Assembly (NCBI GenBank): GCA_907163375.1
Contig: CAJQUW010014723.1
Span: 186,001 to 250,000, forward strand
Source of the DNA: Prostheceraeus crozeri
Taxonomy: Eukaryota > Platyhelminthes > Polycladida > Euryleptidae
Direction of reading: 5' to 3'
DNA length: 64,000 bases
Part shown: positions 42,820 to 54,110 of the stretch, one piece after another
How positions within the stretch are numbered: position 1 is the first letter of the stretch
How the letters are laid out: each line of letters opens with the position of its first letter
Made by a program: the position numbers and the translations under genes
The notes under the pieces: generated by a model
What the model was told of the DNA's origin: nothing
The model's database searches: none
The model's input: only the letters and a program-made list of their open reading frames with translations

Positions 42820-43044
42820 TATCGATGAAATTGACTATTTTGGCCCCATGTTGATATTATTCTGTGCTTAAAAAATTATTTAAATAAATGCATGCCATAT
42901 CTCTATCTCGGTGATGTCATTGATGCTGGCGGGGGAGCAAGTGCAGCAGTCAGAGCGAGGATCCGGTTGGTGCCGGTTTCGTGAAATGGCTCCCTTTTTG
43001 ACATCTAGAGCAACTGCACTTTCAATGAAGGCTGTCATCTATAA

Positions 43045-43490
43045 GTAATGTGTGCGCAGCAGCATGTTGTACGGCAGCGAGACTTGGGCCATGTCATCAG
43101 TGCTTGAGGTGTCTTGAAGTGAATGAAATGTGGATGGTCCGTTGAATGTGCGGAGTCTCCTCTCGCGACCACATTTCCAATGAAGAGCTCAGAAGAAGAA
43201 TGTGCCTTGAGCCTATCGGTGAATCTATAAGAAGATGTCGACTAAGATGATATGGACATGTGGAGAGGAAAGGCGAATGTCAGTGGGTGAAGCGCGTGCG
43301 GAAATTGCAAGTGGATGTTCGCCGACCTATTGGACGTCCAAAAAATCATGGAGCGATAACATCAAAGAATACCTTCGAGCGCTCGGGCTCCGTGTGGAAG
43401 ATCCAAACGACCAAGCGAAGTGGAGAGCTGTCATACAAGCGAACGGTCGTGCCCAACATGGACGGAACAGTCGACGTTAAATGGTATAAG
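43045..43490 (+). mobile_element. C-terminal fragment of a decayed LINE reverse transcriptase
   Basis: The plus strand reads SMLYGSETWAM, then MCGVSSRDHISNEELRRRM, EPIGESIRRCRLRWYGHVER, RRPIGRPKKSWSDNIKEYLR and ALGL. This is the common tail of endonuclease-bearing LINE ORF2 proteins (Y.SETW, LRW.GH, GRPK.W). A frame change occurs around the RPIGRPKK segment. It is 5'-truncated; no palm motifs remain. The 42.83-43.04 kb stretch before it shows nothing recognisable. Confidence 0.75.
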
Positions 43491-44469
43491 TAAGTATGCC
43501 GCACACGTACATCGAACGCATAGTTAGACATTAAGTAATATAATTTACAGATATAATGGGGCGTCAGTTAGTCAGAGCTGTAAAGCAAGAGTAGCCGTTG
43601 TAGCCGTGATAGCAGCTGTAAGGCAAGAGACAATGCATTCCGAAGTCTCAAATACTGGTACTGAACATTAGAACTCCATAGACATAAGAAACAATCCGAA
43701 AACGGCGATACACGATACATTCTTTAGGCAAACATAGACGATCAGTCAAGATAAAATGGGGAACCCGTCAAGTGTTCATAATGTGACTGTTAAGAATGTT
43801 AATCCTCTGGCGATCAAGGCGTGCACAGCACGGCATGTATTAGTTGCTCAAAGTCACCTCGATTTGAGAGACATCATTAGGGCATGATTAAATTGTACGT
43901 GCAGATCACGTCAAGGTGACTTCCGACGATGAATTTCACTTCGGTCGCGAAATGGTTAAAGTGACCGTGAAAGCATAAAGTAATCCTCAATGTTAATTGT
44001 CGCATTGTGAAAGAACTCTTAGAGACTAGTACCTGTTTTGTATGCGACTGTCTCGAACTTTTAGTTGATGCACTGTCGCCACTCGCTATGAATATGAGTT
44101 GTTCTGAAGATGTTCAATTTTGACGTTGCATCTCAATATAAAAATACAATTTGATATACGTATCAGAACAACTTAATGGCCACGCCTGATGTCTATCGTG
44201 GAACACATCAAGAGTTTCTAAAGCATAGCGAACATTGGAATAAGAGACAATGTAACTAAATGTACCTCAAGGCATGTGCACTGTAAACTTAGTCATTGAC
44301 AATGCTGGTAAAATTAATAAGGAAATCTAAAACAATTAATTATTTCGGGTCTGTACTTACTTCACTTTCTTACTTTACTTTATGGCGGCAAATTCATTGC
44401 TGAACTTCAACCGACCCGTTGGAGATTGCACGCCACAACTTGTGATCGCACGTCATTTCAGATACTGTA
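43491..44469. other. Anonymous DNA; nothing identified
   Basis: No open frame above 60 codons is of interest and no repeat end was recognised between the two LINE fragments. Confidence 0.4.
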
Positions 44470-44830
44470 ATGTTATTGATGCATTGGGTTCTCCAGTTCC
44501 GCAGGTATACCGTCAAGACCAGCCGACTTGCCACATTTTAGCTTCTTGATAGCGTTCCTTTTCCATTGAGGGCGGAAGAACTTGATCTTGCTGTTTGTTC
44601 CTTGGACTTGCTCGAAAGAGCTGTTCGCCGCATTCTTGTCATCGCTTTAGGACTTGCTTTGGTTCCCTAAACTGAGTGCTGCTCCTGTAGCATTATTGAT
44701 TATGTTTTGCTTCATGTGGTTCTTTCATGAGCTAGTGTGGAAATCTTCTGGAAAAGTGGTTTTACCTTGTGCATTTTGTCAAATTCGTCAATTTCAGTAC
44801 TATGTTGTTCTGACCAAGCCATAGAGTAGG
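44470..44830 (-). mobile_element. LINE reverse-transcriptase fragment (fingers)
   Basis: On the minus strand, in changing frames: TEIDEFDKMHKVKPLFQKIS, INNATGAALSL, SFEQVQGTNSKIKFFRPQWK and AIKKLKCGKSAGLDGIPAEL. The last is the classic RT motif AI..LK.GKS.G.DGIPAE. It has the opposite orientation to the fragment at 43.05 kb, so it is another copy. Several frameshifts; old. Confidence 0.7.
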
Positions 44831-45519
44831 GATATATAGATAGAGTGTCGACTCAAAAAAATATCTGTATACAGTGAAAATTTTTGTTTCAAAAGATTCA
44901 GTTTTTTGCGGAGATTACGTTCCCATCTCCAAAACATTATTTGAGCAGTTTTAAAAAATTCAAAATTTTGCAAATTAATATACTACCGAGATGACGCCAC
45001 CATATAAGTAGTATGAAGCAAGTTGGATGTCAAAAGGAATGAATATTTGCTAACAAGCATCTCAACTATGCGGAAATTAGGCTAATTTGCAAAGGAATTT
45101 CATCAGCCGCATTCTAATGGAAGTCTTCATGAAAAAGTCGTGATCTGATTTTGCTTTCTTGGCTGAAATTTCAAGTTTTTAATTCAATTTTGACCGGCAT
45201 AATTTCATGATTCACTAAATTCATGTTTCATTTCTTGAATCTGAATAGTGATTTACATCTTTCAAAGTTGATTGAAATAATTGTCCTTGATTCCTTTATT
45301 TTGCTCTACCAGTGGCAGGATGCTTATGATATGATCTCGCTTAAGAAGATTCTCTAGAGGTTCAGCATGAAAGCAATAGCGTCATCGAGTTGCTAATTTA
45401 ACAAACATTACGTATCCAAGGCTGTCATGACACGGACGATCTGTAAAATAATGTCATTTCCTCCTGCATTTCTATCATGATCAATCAATTCCTTTGTTTC
45501 TTCAAAACTGCAAAAATTT
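44831..45519. other. Anonymous DNA
   Basis: AT-rich with no coding sense; it lies between the LINE fragment and the 3' end of the next LINE. Confidence 0.4.
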
Positions 45520-45605
45520 AATAATAATAATAAAGCGTCTTTATTCAGAAAGATTGAAAATCAAACATAGCACAAGTGAATAGTAGAAAATAGAAAGTAG
45601 AAAAT

Positions 45606-48266
45606 TTACATTTGGACATACATTTGAAAGCATTTTTTGGCATAGAGTTTGTTATACAATACAGTGCAATCTGGAATAAATGAACAGGCTCTCCGTTTAG
45701 ACTTCAGTATTGGTACCCGCAAATGACCAGAAAAAGTCAATCTCTGAGGACTGAGGTAATTCAGGACACTGTCAGTACATAAAAGTGCTTTGAATTCCTT
45801 CAATGCTCTTGACTCACGTCGATCGGACAATGGAATGAAATGCGAGCAAGTACAATCCTTTCCACAGATAATTCTATGAGAACGCTTCCGGATAGCTTCT
45901 ATCTTTAGGCTTTCTTTCTTCCTTATGCCAACAAAAAGGGGCGAATTATACTCCAAGATACTCAAAATGTAGACTTTATACACAGTAATCAGATCTTCTT
46001 TAGATAACACAGTTTTGAGGACTCTCAGGACATTCACTCTACAAGCCGTGAGCTTACAGGTGCGCTCTATGTGCTGATCCCATCTCAGATTGTCTTGAAA
46101 CAACACTCCTAAAATTCGTAGCGTGTTACATAGCAATGAGTCAGATGAAACAGTAGGTCGAAAGTTAGAACAAGAGAATAACATGCACTTTGTCTTAGAT
46201 TGATTAATTAAGAGTCCACGTGAACTACACCAATTTATCATATTAGACATCTCAAGATGAATCAAATGGTCTACAGAATCGTTATTACAATAAGGCACTA
46301 GCACAATGATGTCTTCAGCGTACTTGATCATGCTTGCTGACGTCGAAAAAAGGTCGCAAAGAGCTTAGTTGTACATTAAACAGATAGGGGCCTAAAATTG
46401 AGCCCTGCGGCACTCCAGAAGACACGTTTACAATGGAGCTATAAATATGACTATTTAAACATGCACGCTGACATCTGTCCTGAAGATAATCACAAATCCA
46501 GTGAACAAACTTTTTTGGGAAGCTGAATTGAATCTAAGTATCTATTATAGAATCATGGGAAAGTCGATCGAAAGCCTTGCTCATATCAAAGGAAATCAAA
46601 AGAACACCTGACGTTTCAGGCAAGTCCAAGTTAGAAATTACAAACTCATGAATATAAATTTGAGCGTGGAGCGTTGATGAGGCTGTCCTGAAACCAAACT
46701 GATTGCAACCGTAACATTGAAGAAGGCGTTCCTTCATGTGTTTCAAAATTGATTTTTCCAGAATCTTGCTCATTACCGGAAGAAGCGAGATTGGCCTCAA
46801 ATCACTTAAAGACGGATTCTTCGTTTTCGGCACAAGTGCAATGTTTGCAATTTTCCACTGTCTCGGAACACAACCAGTTTGAATTGATACATTGATCAAA
46901 TGCGATAATGGACCAGAAAACTCAAGGGCACATTCTGATAGGAGGCGGGGAGATAAATCATCACTGCCACTCGATATACTTTTCTTCAAATTTTGTAAGT
47001 AGGAAAGAACGATGTCAGTATCTACAAATGGTGACCAAGCGACAGATAGTGAAGTTGTTCTGCTTCGAAGCTATGACCAATCTGGACTAGGAACAAAAAT
47101 ACTCGCAAAATGGTTGTTGATCTCATTTGCTGCTTCAGTCAATGTATCGAATTTCTCCGTAATAGATCGCAAATTATTTTCATCTTTTCCAGTCGATTTC
47201 CCTAACGTGTTATTGACGATATTCCAGATCCCATTTTTTGAATTTCTCAATTTGAATGACCAAATTTGCTTCGCATTGCATATCTCAAATTCGACTTTTT
47301 GTTTATAGTGATGATATAGATCAAAATTTCGCGAACGATAAGCATTGTGTTTTAAATTAATAAGATGTTTAAGAATCGGCGTAACCCAGGGTTTATCGTT
47401 TGAAGTCATTTCCACATATGTAACGGGAATTTCTTTCATCGCACTTGAAATAACGCTATAAAACGTGTCACACTTGGTTTGAAGATCGCTATCAGATTTG
47501 TACAAAGTTTCCCATTTAAACGAGTGCAACTTCGTTTTGAAAGCTTCAACATGGCTGCCTCGAAGATCCATTACTTTTCGGAATTGAACAGAGTCATGCG
47601 GAGCATCGATGGAAGGCTTAAGGAAAACACTCATATGGTCAGTATTACCGATATTCGAACTTACATTTGCAGAATGATAACTAGCTAGCAACGAGCAGTC
47701 GAGAAAAATTGTGTTCAGTACCGATAGACCACGTGTAGGAGATTTCACTATTTGTTTCAATCCAAGAATTTCTTCAAAGGAATTACAGGGTAATTGATTA
47801 AAATCACCAGCAATACTGAGTTTGCTATCTTGAAATTGATCGAGAGCAATATCTGCATTTCGAAGAATATAATTTATGATGCACTCGTACTGGCAAGATC
47901 TCAAATTTGGCGGTACATATAGTAGTGAGAATATGAGTTTACATGAAGGGAAGTACAACCAAACACACTCGATGCATTCAGGTATGTCATCATCAAATTT
48001 CATTTCTTGCACTTGAAAATCTGTACGAATATAGGCACAAACTCTACCTCCTCTTCTAGCTTCGCGGTCACATCGTATAGGGGAGGCATAATGAGGGAGC
48101 ATAATTTGGGCATCAGAAATAGTGTCATTTAACCACGATTCAGTTATTGCTATTACAGCAGGCTTAAAGGCTGAAGAGAAAACGCAGAGTTCATCATACT
48201 TTGGTTGCAGTGATTGGATATTGGACAAAAATATTGACGGGTAAAGACGCTGATCATTCCTCGGGG
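45606..48266 (-). pseudogene. LINE ORF2: APE endonuclease + reverse transcriptase, broken
   Basis: Endonuclease (47071-48228): LSNIQSLQPKYDEL, AITESWLNDT, CDREARRGGRVCAYIR, SIAGDFNQLP and SNIGNTDHMSVFL carry the APE motifs N, E, GDFN and DH. RT: SSGSDDLSPRLL, SDLRPISLLPVMSKILEKSI, FDMSKAFDRLSHD and SGVPQGSILGPYLFN. Then KYAEDIIVLVP stands where the family has YADD, so the first catalytic Asp has become Glu. The thumb and tail are ILSILEYNSPLFVGIRKK and FQMYVQM. There is one TAG at 47071-47073, a second stop at about 46534, and a frameshift near 46340. The ORF2 frame is already open across the ORF1 stop (LTPRNDQRLYPSIFLSN), so reinitiation or overlap is likely. No ATG heads it. Confidence 0.82.
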
Positions 48267-48989
48267 TTAAGATCGATCTCGAAAATGTGAGATTTCATTT
48301 CTCCGAATGACCTCACCTCTGTAAATAACCACGTCCTCACCAGTATCTCGACGTCGTTTACATTCTACTTGTAGTTGCTTCAATTGTTGTTGCTGTGTGA
48401 CAGTACGATCGGGATTTAGATACACGTTTTTGAATGCCTCCACATTTCGTAAGCGTTTTGCTTTTCGCAATACCTCAAACTTAGATTTAACATCTTTGCA
48501 AACAACTTTCAAAAGTCTTTTGCCATTTATCTTGCCAACACGAGTAGTACTAACCACTACGCAGTTGTCCACCCCGATACTCTGAAATAACTTTCTGCAT
48601 TCTAGCTTGTCATGTTCCTGACGTTCTTGTAATTGACCATTTTGCAATTCTGCTAAACCAGAGATTATAATATTTTGTTGCCTTGAACATCGCTGCTCAA
48701 TCTCATTCGCTATACTATGACAAATGACGTCTTGACTGGATTTCAGAAGTTCCAACTCATCTGAAACTCTTTCATGTTTAGGTTTCATTTCAGTATATGC
48801 TTGCTCAACAGCATTTACCCTCGCAGACAATGTGTCAATGACATGAAACAATTTCTCTATGTCTAGTTTAAAAGACTCGATAATTTCTTTCTTGCTGGCA
48901 TCAATCAAAAGTCTGATATCATCCAACGTAAAAGGCAACGCGGAATTTGATCGAAGCACTTTCTTGTTTGTGGTCGGAGACGGGGACAT
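48267..48989 (-). CDS. LINE ORF1 protein (coiled coil + RRM-like nucleic-acid-binding domain)
   Basis: 240 codons from the ATG at 48989 (MSPSPTTNKKVLRS); the open frame extends 13 codons further upstream without another ATG. Residues about 20-90 are a heptad-rich coiled coil (DTLSARVNAVEQAYTEMKPK). Residues about 115-225 (QQNIIISGLAE, then TTRVGKINGKRLLKVVCKD, KFEVLRKAKRLRN, FKNVYLNPDRTVTQQQQLKQ) are the RRM-type domain of CR1/Jockey ORF1 proteins. These coat the element RNA and act as chaperones. The frame is intact. The stop at 48267 overlaps the open ORF2 frame. Confidence 0.8.
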   Translation of the reverse strand: MSPSPTTNKKVLRSNSALPFTLDDIRLLIDASKKEIIESFKLDIEKLFHVIDTLSARVNAVEQAYTEMKPKHERVSDELELLKSSQDVICHSIANEIEQRCSRQQNIIISGLAELQNGQLQERQEHDKLECRKLFQSIGVDNCVVVSTTRVGKINGKRLLKVVCKDVKSKFEVLRKAKRLRNVEAFKNVYLNPDRTVTQQQQLKQLQVECKRRRDTGEDVVIYRGEVIRRNEISHFRDRS

Positions 48990-49000
48990 CTCAACATACG

Positions 49001-50036
49001 CTGTATAATCCACGAACTTAAATGTCAATATCAGCCGTCAAATAATTATTGTAGGCAAATTCAGCAACAACCTTTGGTTGCGTTTGTGACGCAAACGCGA
49101 TGGTGTTTAGAAATATCGCAGGAATTCACGTAAGAAGTACGTCACAGTCACGCGGAAAATAATCGATATTCAATAAACCAAGCGATAGGGGGTCCTTAGA
49201 ACATTGTGTTGATAACAGCTGATATGGCAAGTTACAGTTGACAGTCCCAACCATAGAAATTGACAACAATAAAACCTCTAGAATGGAAATTAAGCTTCAT
49301 GCAATGCACAATAATGGCACATAAATCGCACGCATTTTCACTTAGCTGCACCTGCCAACGTCTGTATCATTGGGTTAGAATCATCACATGAGTAAATCGA
49401 AGCTTTTAATTGGTTCTTCATGCCCCAACTTAGTTCCCCCGGATGTGCCGCGACCTTAAGTCAATTTCCATTCTAGCGAACTTCAGATAAACAGTTTATT
49501 TCTATGGTCCCAACTGTTCAGCACTCTATGCTACAAGCAAATCGATACCAAATTCACACTTGAAGCGACGGTAATCACAGAAACCAAGGCCAGACGAATA
49601 GCTATGAAGCCAGAAATAGGATTCCCGATTTCAGAATGAAGTAGAGACACAGCGGAAATCTAACGCCGTTTATACGTGTGTGCAAAATATCAGCAGGGAG
49701 TTGAGCTCACAATGCGACAAAATAATTAATCCAAAATAGAGGAAAATGAGGACCCAATCTCAAAAAGTAACTTACACCATGGAATTCAGCGCAGTGCGAC
49801 GAACAAAATGATACCACACTCAAGTAGAGAGCGAAGCCAGACAGACTCAAACGAGACCAAAATCATACACAGACACCAGAGAATGCGACCGCACGTCAAA
49901 GCTGAAGCTGTGTTGATATTTGCATATCTAACATTTGGAAGTAAAACCACCTGTATCCCCTCGAGTTCATTTAATAAAGTGTATACACATTGAGAATTTA
50001 ATAAATGCGGAGTCACCACTCTACTACTATACTTAC
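49001..50036. other. LINE 5' region and anonymous DNA
   Basis: The part next to ORF1 is presumably the LINE 5' UTR. The rest has no recognised gene. A 77-codon minus-strand frame at 49786-50019 has no domain features. Confidence 0.35.
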
Positions 50037-50180
50037 TCTATGGACCAAGTCTTCTTGCCCTTCCACAGACTCTTCTTGATCTTTCCACTTATCCTATTGA
50101 TTGCATCGATGTCTGAAATACGTCGTGCTTCTCTTCTTTCTTGAAATAGCCCTAGGGTATCGTCTCTTATCCATGATTCC
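50037..50180 (-). mobile_element. LINE ORF2 linker fragment
   Basis: The minus strand reads ESWIRDDTLGLFQERREARR and INRISGKIKKSLWKGKKTW, like the endonuclease-to-RT linker of LINE ORF2 (WI...TL.L..ERR.AR). It has the same strand as the RT fragment at 44.5-44.8 kb and could be part of one older LINE into which the 45.5-49 kb LINE inserted. Confidence 0.45.
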
Positions 50181-51069
50181 GCTGCATTCCGTTATTGGGG
50201 GGCCAAACCTAACACGTCTGCTCCAGTGTCTCTAAAAGTCGCAGCTATGTTTAACCAAAACTCATTGTGTTCCCTCTCCGTGTCCAACAGCGTTGCGAAA
50301 CGGTCATTCGTTTCCGGCTTCCGTTACATATTGTGAGCGCATTTCAGTTTGATTTAATTTTATCAGGTTAAAGCTGAGGGACTGACTTCTTTTCAAGCGA
50401 GATGCCTTTATCTGAATTTCTTCTGGTTGAGTGGAGCGATGTCTTTGATGATGTTCAGTGTGAGTGTTCGAGTCCTGTAGACAGGAATGGCACGCAGTTG
50501 AAAATAGCTACCTTATATTTCGCGACGTACTTTCTCAATTATGATCTCACCTTCTAGCCCATAATATTGTACTTCAAGCTTCTTCTGAGTTGAGACAACC
50601 TTTTGAGGAGGAGGCTGGGAATATTTCTTCAGGAACCCACCAAGAAAGACATTGTTCTCGAGTGTGATGAAAAAGAAGAGCTCTTGCTCAATATGTCAAA
50701 GAGAACAGAGCCGTCTTGCTCGATGTAATAATGTTCTCACCAAATTATCCTTTTATCTCATTTAGGAAAAGGGAGCGCATTCTGATTTGGCCTATGTCAT
50801 CCGAAAAAAGGCCCAAATTAAAGAATCCTCCACAATCGGCAGTGTCACGTCATGGCATGCCACAACAAAGCGAATCTTCTGACCCAAGACATGGGATTTA
50901 TTGTACATAAACAGGCCAGAAATCGTCTTCATCTGTTGATCATAGAAAGCGTGACCATCCTTCAGCTTCAATTTCTTAAATAAATAGCAGTTCAAGAGAC
51001 GGATCGTTCGACGATAGTTCAATATTCTTTTATATGAAAATAAAGAATGTCTTTTCAGATCAGATATTA
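50181..51069. other. Anonymous DNA
   Basis: No gene or element was recognised on either strand. Short ORFs only (64 and 76 codons) without features. Confidence 0.4.
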
Positions 51070-51079
51070 TTCTATTAAC

Positions 51080-51155
51080 TACAACCGGTTTCGATTGGAG
51101 GACAGTGAGATTGGCTAGTGGCCATTGGCTACTGGCAACAATCTTCGTCAGAGAG
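51080..51155 (-). ncRNA. Hammerhead-ribozyme-like motif of a PLE
   Basis: The minus strand has CTGACGA (51145-51151), a 5-bp stem II GATTG/CAATC (51139-51143 with 51093-51097), then GAAAC (51088-51092) running into CGGTTGTAGTT. Core order and spacing fit a type I hammerhead with a minimal stem III, as found in PLE pseudo-LTRs. An extra A between CTGACGA and the stem, and the long loop, suggest a degenerate copy. Confidence 0.5.
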
Positions 51156-51219
51156 TTGAAAAGGGTATAATTATGTACATGTTAACATTAGTTAGTAAAT
51201 TTGACATTTGGGTTATCAT

Positions 51220-53169
51220 TAGGGCAGTTTTTTTGGACCTATAAAAAGCAAATTTTGACCTTGAAAACGAGAAAATTTCACAAATTTTGACCTTAAAGAA
51301 AACGAGAATTTTCCAATCTAGAATCATATTCCATTACAGTTTATTGTAGTACATACACAAATAGTTGCATACATTTTCAGGCAAGAAAGGTCTGTCCTTG
51401 CGCAAAAGCTTACCCAGCATAGAAAAGGATCGTTCAACTGCAGAAGTTGGCTGACAGCACTGAAGTTCAGCGTACACGGCTGGAGACACGTTCACTTGTT
51501 TTGATTTGATAATGTTGTCAACGTCACAGTTCTTGATCATGCGTTTTTTATGTAAGCACCGATGCCCACACAGTCCTGCTTCAAGTTTAGTGTCGCTATA
51601 TCGTCTTAGGCTTCTTTGAGAGTGTATTTCGAGCTCTCCATTTTCTCGATCAGTTTCGGAAGTTCCTGGTAGTCGCGCTGAATCTTCACGAGGGACTGTG
51701 CGACTGTGGCATCATTGACAGCAGCTTTAGCACGACTAACAAGGATGCCCGTTCCTTCGAAAGAATTGACGATTTCACGTACCTCCGGTAAGTTCTTGGC
51801 GTAATACTCGGCCACACCTAACCATGTACCCCAGCGAGTGAGCACTGGCTGTGGCGGAGTCCCAATCCTAGAGAACATGTTGCAGCGGTTCCTGTTCTTT
51901 ATTGTCACTGCCTTTACCGTCGAAATAAGGCTGTCGACGTCTTGAAAGTGAATGCGCACTTTCTCAGCGCAGTTGTGTAGAAGATGCGCCGCGCAGGTAA
52001 TATGAAACAGCTGCGGATATAGCAGTTTCAGCGTCGCGGTGCTTGAAGTCATGTATCTGGCCGCATCGGAGAGCACAGAAAGAAATTGTGTCTTGGGATG
52101 TCCATCTTCTTGAGTGCATCGTCGATCTTTGCTATGACCACTTACTGATTCACAGTCTCCACGACGTAAGTAGTATCTGGCACCTTTATGTCGCCGATGA
52201 GAATGTTGAGGTATTTGCTACCGCAAACATCACTTTCATCAACAACGAGGAAGACGTTTTTACCGAGGCGTTCCTTGAGCCGATTCATCTGTTCTTTAGC
52301 TAGCGAGTCCACATGCGCTCGACAAGCGCTCTCGGACGGAACAGGCTGCCCGAGTTCAGTGAAGAGCTCTCGGATCTTCGGGTTTTGCAGCTTATTAAGG
52401 GGAATGTCCGCCGACAGGAAGGCCTCAACCAACTTGCTCTTGAAATCTTTCTTCAAACTTGGAAGGAAGGTTTGTTGGGGTCTCTTGTCCTTCGCATTCA
52501 CCAAGACCAGTTTCTTGTGCTTCGCCGACGATTGATGACTCTCTACCCTGAAGCGCTTGTCGCAGTTCACTGTTTGGCAGCAAAATACACAAAAGAGGTC
52601 GCCGCTAGGATTAACGCGAAACTCATTCGGCGATTCCTTTGCGTACAGGTGAGCTTTGTTGCTGAGACTAACACGCACTTTAGGCATCTTGAGAACGGAG
52701 ATGAAACAATAGTGGTGATGCAAGAAATCAGATAGAAACTCGATGGCGGAAGTCACTCGTGCAACTGATGCTCACAGGCTCATACAAGCAAGTGTTCACT
52801 GCTTTGTACAGCGCATGTACGAGACAACCAAGGAGCCCCCTCATTGGTTCAGTGACAGCCAACGCGCGCCTGTCATGGACGACTTTCTCCTTGCTGCATC
52901 CTCTAACAAAGGCTACCGGTACTTGAACGTGAAAATAATGCACATCCGTTCATACACTTAGCTTGTCGACATCAAATTAACGCCAAGTTTGCTAAAAGTG
53001 AACGAAATAGACCATAGACGTCTAGCCTACTCTAATGTTCTACATACTACATTAAATTTGTGTCATTCTTTTAGCTAAAATCCTGCAGTCATAAATTTTG
53101 ACTTTTTACCGAACCCATATTTTTGACAAAATTTTGAATTTTTTTGACAAGTCAAAAAAAACTGCCCTA
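51220..53169 (-). mobile_element. hAT DNA transposon with inverted repeats and perfect 8-bp target duplication
   Basis: The ends are TAGGGCAGTTTTTTT at 51220 and its inverse aaaaaaactgccct at about 53155-53169. The identical octamer gttatcat flanks both sides (51212-51219 and 53170-53177), so element length is 1950 bp. An 8-bp duplication is the hAT hallmark. It inserted into the older PLE remnant on the same strand. Confidence 0.93.
51334..52687 (-). pseudogene. hAT transposase, broken
   Basis: It would cut and paste the element. From ATG at 52687 (MPKVRVSLSNKAHLYAKE) there is a BED-like finger FCVFCCQTVNCDKRF, then ESHQSSAKHKK, as in CGGBP1-type hAT N-termini. The catalytic domain follows: VFLVVDESDV (first Asp), VLSDAARYMTSS (second Asp), HITCAAHLLHNCAEKVR, RWGTWLGVAEYYAKNLPEV. 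The C-terminal block LQCCQPTSAVERSFSMLGKL and CNYLCMYYN has the catalytic Glu and dimerisation motif. The gene is in three frames: a stop near 52142, a frame change before 52076, a stop near 51606, and another change before 51540. The domain set is otherwise complete. Confidence 0.85.
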
Positions 53170-54110
53170 GTTATCATATATCATTGGAGATCAAGACAGT
53201 GCATAAGTAAGAGAAAAGTCATATACAAAATGACTCATAGAAATAGGACATAGTGATAGGAGATTTGGGCTCAACAATGGGAGATCGTTGCAAAACCTGC
53301 TGCATGTTTATCCCATGAGGCCAATTTGTCATCAGTTTTACTAATGAACCTGAGTTCTTCTGTATTCCTTTGTTTCTTGTTTCCGTCAAGTTCTTTCAAT
53401 ATACTAGATATTTTCATTTCAGATTCATTATGCTTGTGTTCAGTGCAGTGAAATGAAACAACTTCGTCTGTATTCTTATGAGTAATGTCATAACTATGTT
53501 AATTCATACGCTCTCTTAAACTCCTACCAGATTCACCGATGTAAATAAAGTTACAATCATTAAAACCAATAGAATTTACAATGTTTTTTGTTATGCATCT
53601 TGTGCAACTTGCAGTTATTTTGTATGATAAATTTGTAGCTGACGATGCTATAAATTCATTCGACGAAAGAATATTTCATGTTTTGCAACGTGTGGAGCCA
53701 CATCTTGAAACATTTCCGTAATCTGGTGATCTTTGAGGTCGAGCTTCGTACAATTTAGAAGAAACTAGAAGCTGTCTGATTCTTGTTGGAGGTTTCCACC
53801 ATAGTTCAACTGATATCTGAATTTCATTTAGAAGATGTTGATGTTTGGATAGGATTACTTGTAGCTGATCGTATGTCAAAAGATGATGCGGTGCAATCAT
53901 TGGAATCATTTTGAACATTTGATGATTTTTTCTTTTTGATAAATAGCTCGTTTTCATCTAAACGTAAAGCCTTGTTGATTTGATGTTGAACACGGCTGCG
54001 AGGATATCCTCTCTTGACTAGGGCTTGGTATAGATCTTGTAGATGAATTCTTGCTCGTAAAGAATCAGAACAAATGCGTCTTGTTCGCTAAGATTTGGCA
54101 ATCATTACTG

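Larger units (their letters stand above)
45520..49000 (-). mobile_element. Nearly full-length CR1/Daphne-like LINE with (AAT)n tail
   Basis: A two-gene non-LTR retrotransposon of about 3.5 kb on the minus strand. ORF1 (48267-48989) is followed by endonuclease-RT ORF2 (about 45606-48266). A very short 3' UTR then ends in an attattattatt microsatellite tail (plus aataataataataaag, about 45521-45536). The 5' end is somewhere above 49000 and not sharply visible. ORF2 has two in-frame stops and a frameshift, so the copy is dead although well preserved. Confidence 0.85.
51070..54110 (-). mobile_element. Canonical Penelope-like element remnant (C-terminal GIY-YIG), split by a hAT insertion
   Basis: Minus-strand pieces occur in PLE order. 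RTRRICSDSLRARIHLQDLY, QALVKRGYPRSRVQHQINKA (53960-54085) and ILSKHQHLLNEI, then RIRQLLVSSKLYEARPQ, CGSTRCKT (53690-53880) are the region after the RT. ITASCTRCITKNIVNSIGFN and CNFIYIGESGRSLRERMN (53500-53640) are the GIY-YIG endonuclease. A non-coding 3' part with a hammerhead-like motif (51080-51155) follows, separated by the hAT element at 51220-53169. The RT core upstream of 54.1 kb is absent. Here the endonuclease follows the RT region, the reverse of the 1-24.7 kb array. Confidence 0.78.

Noticed and set aside
52188-52735. Plus-strand ORFs of 115-140 codons over the hAT gene
   Set aside because: Antisense shadows; the minus strand carries clear hAT transposase motifs.
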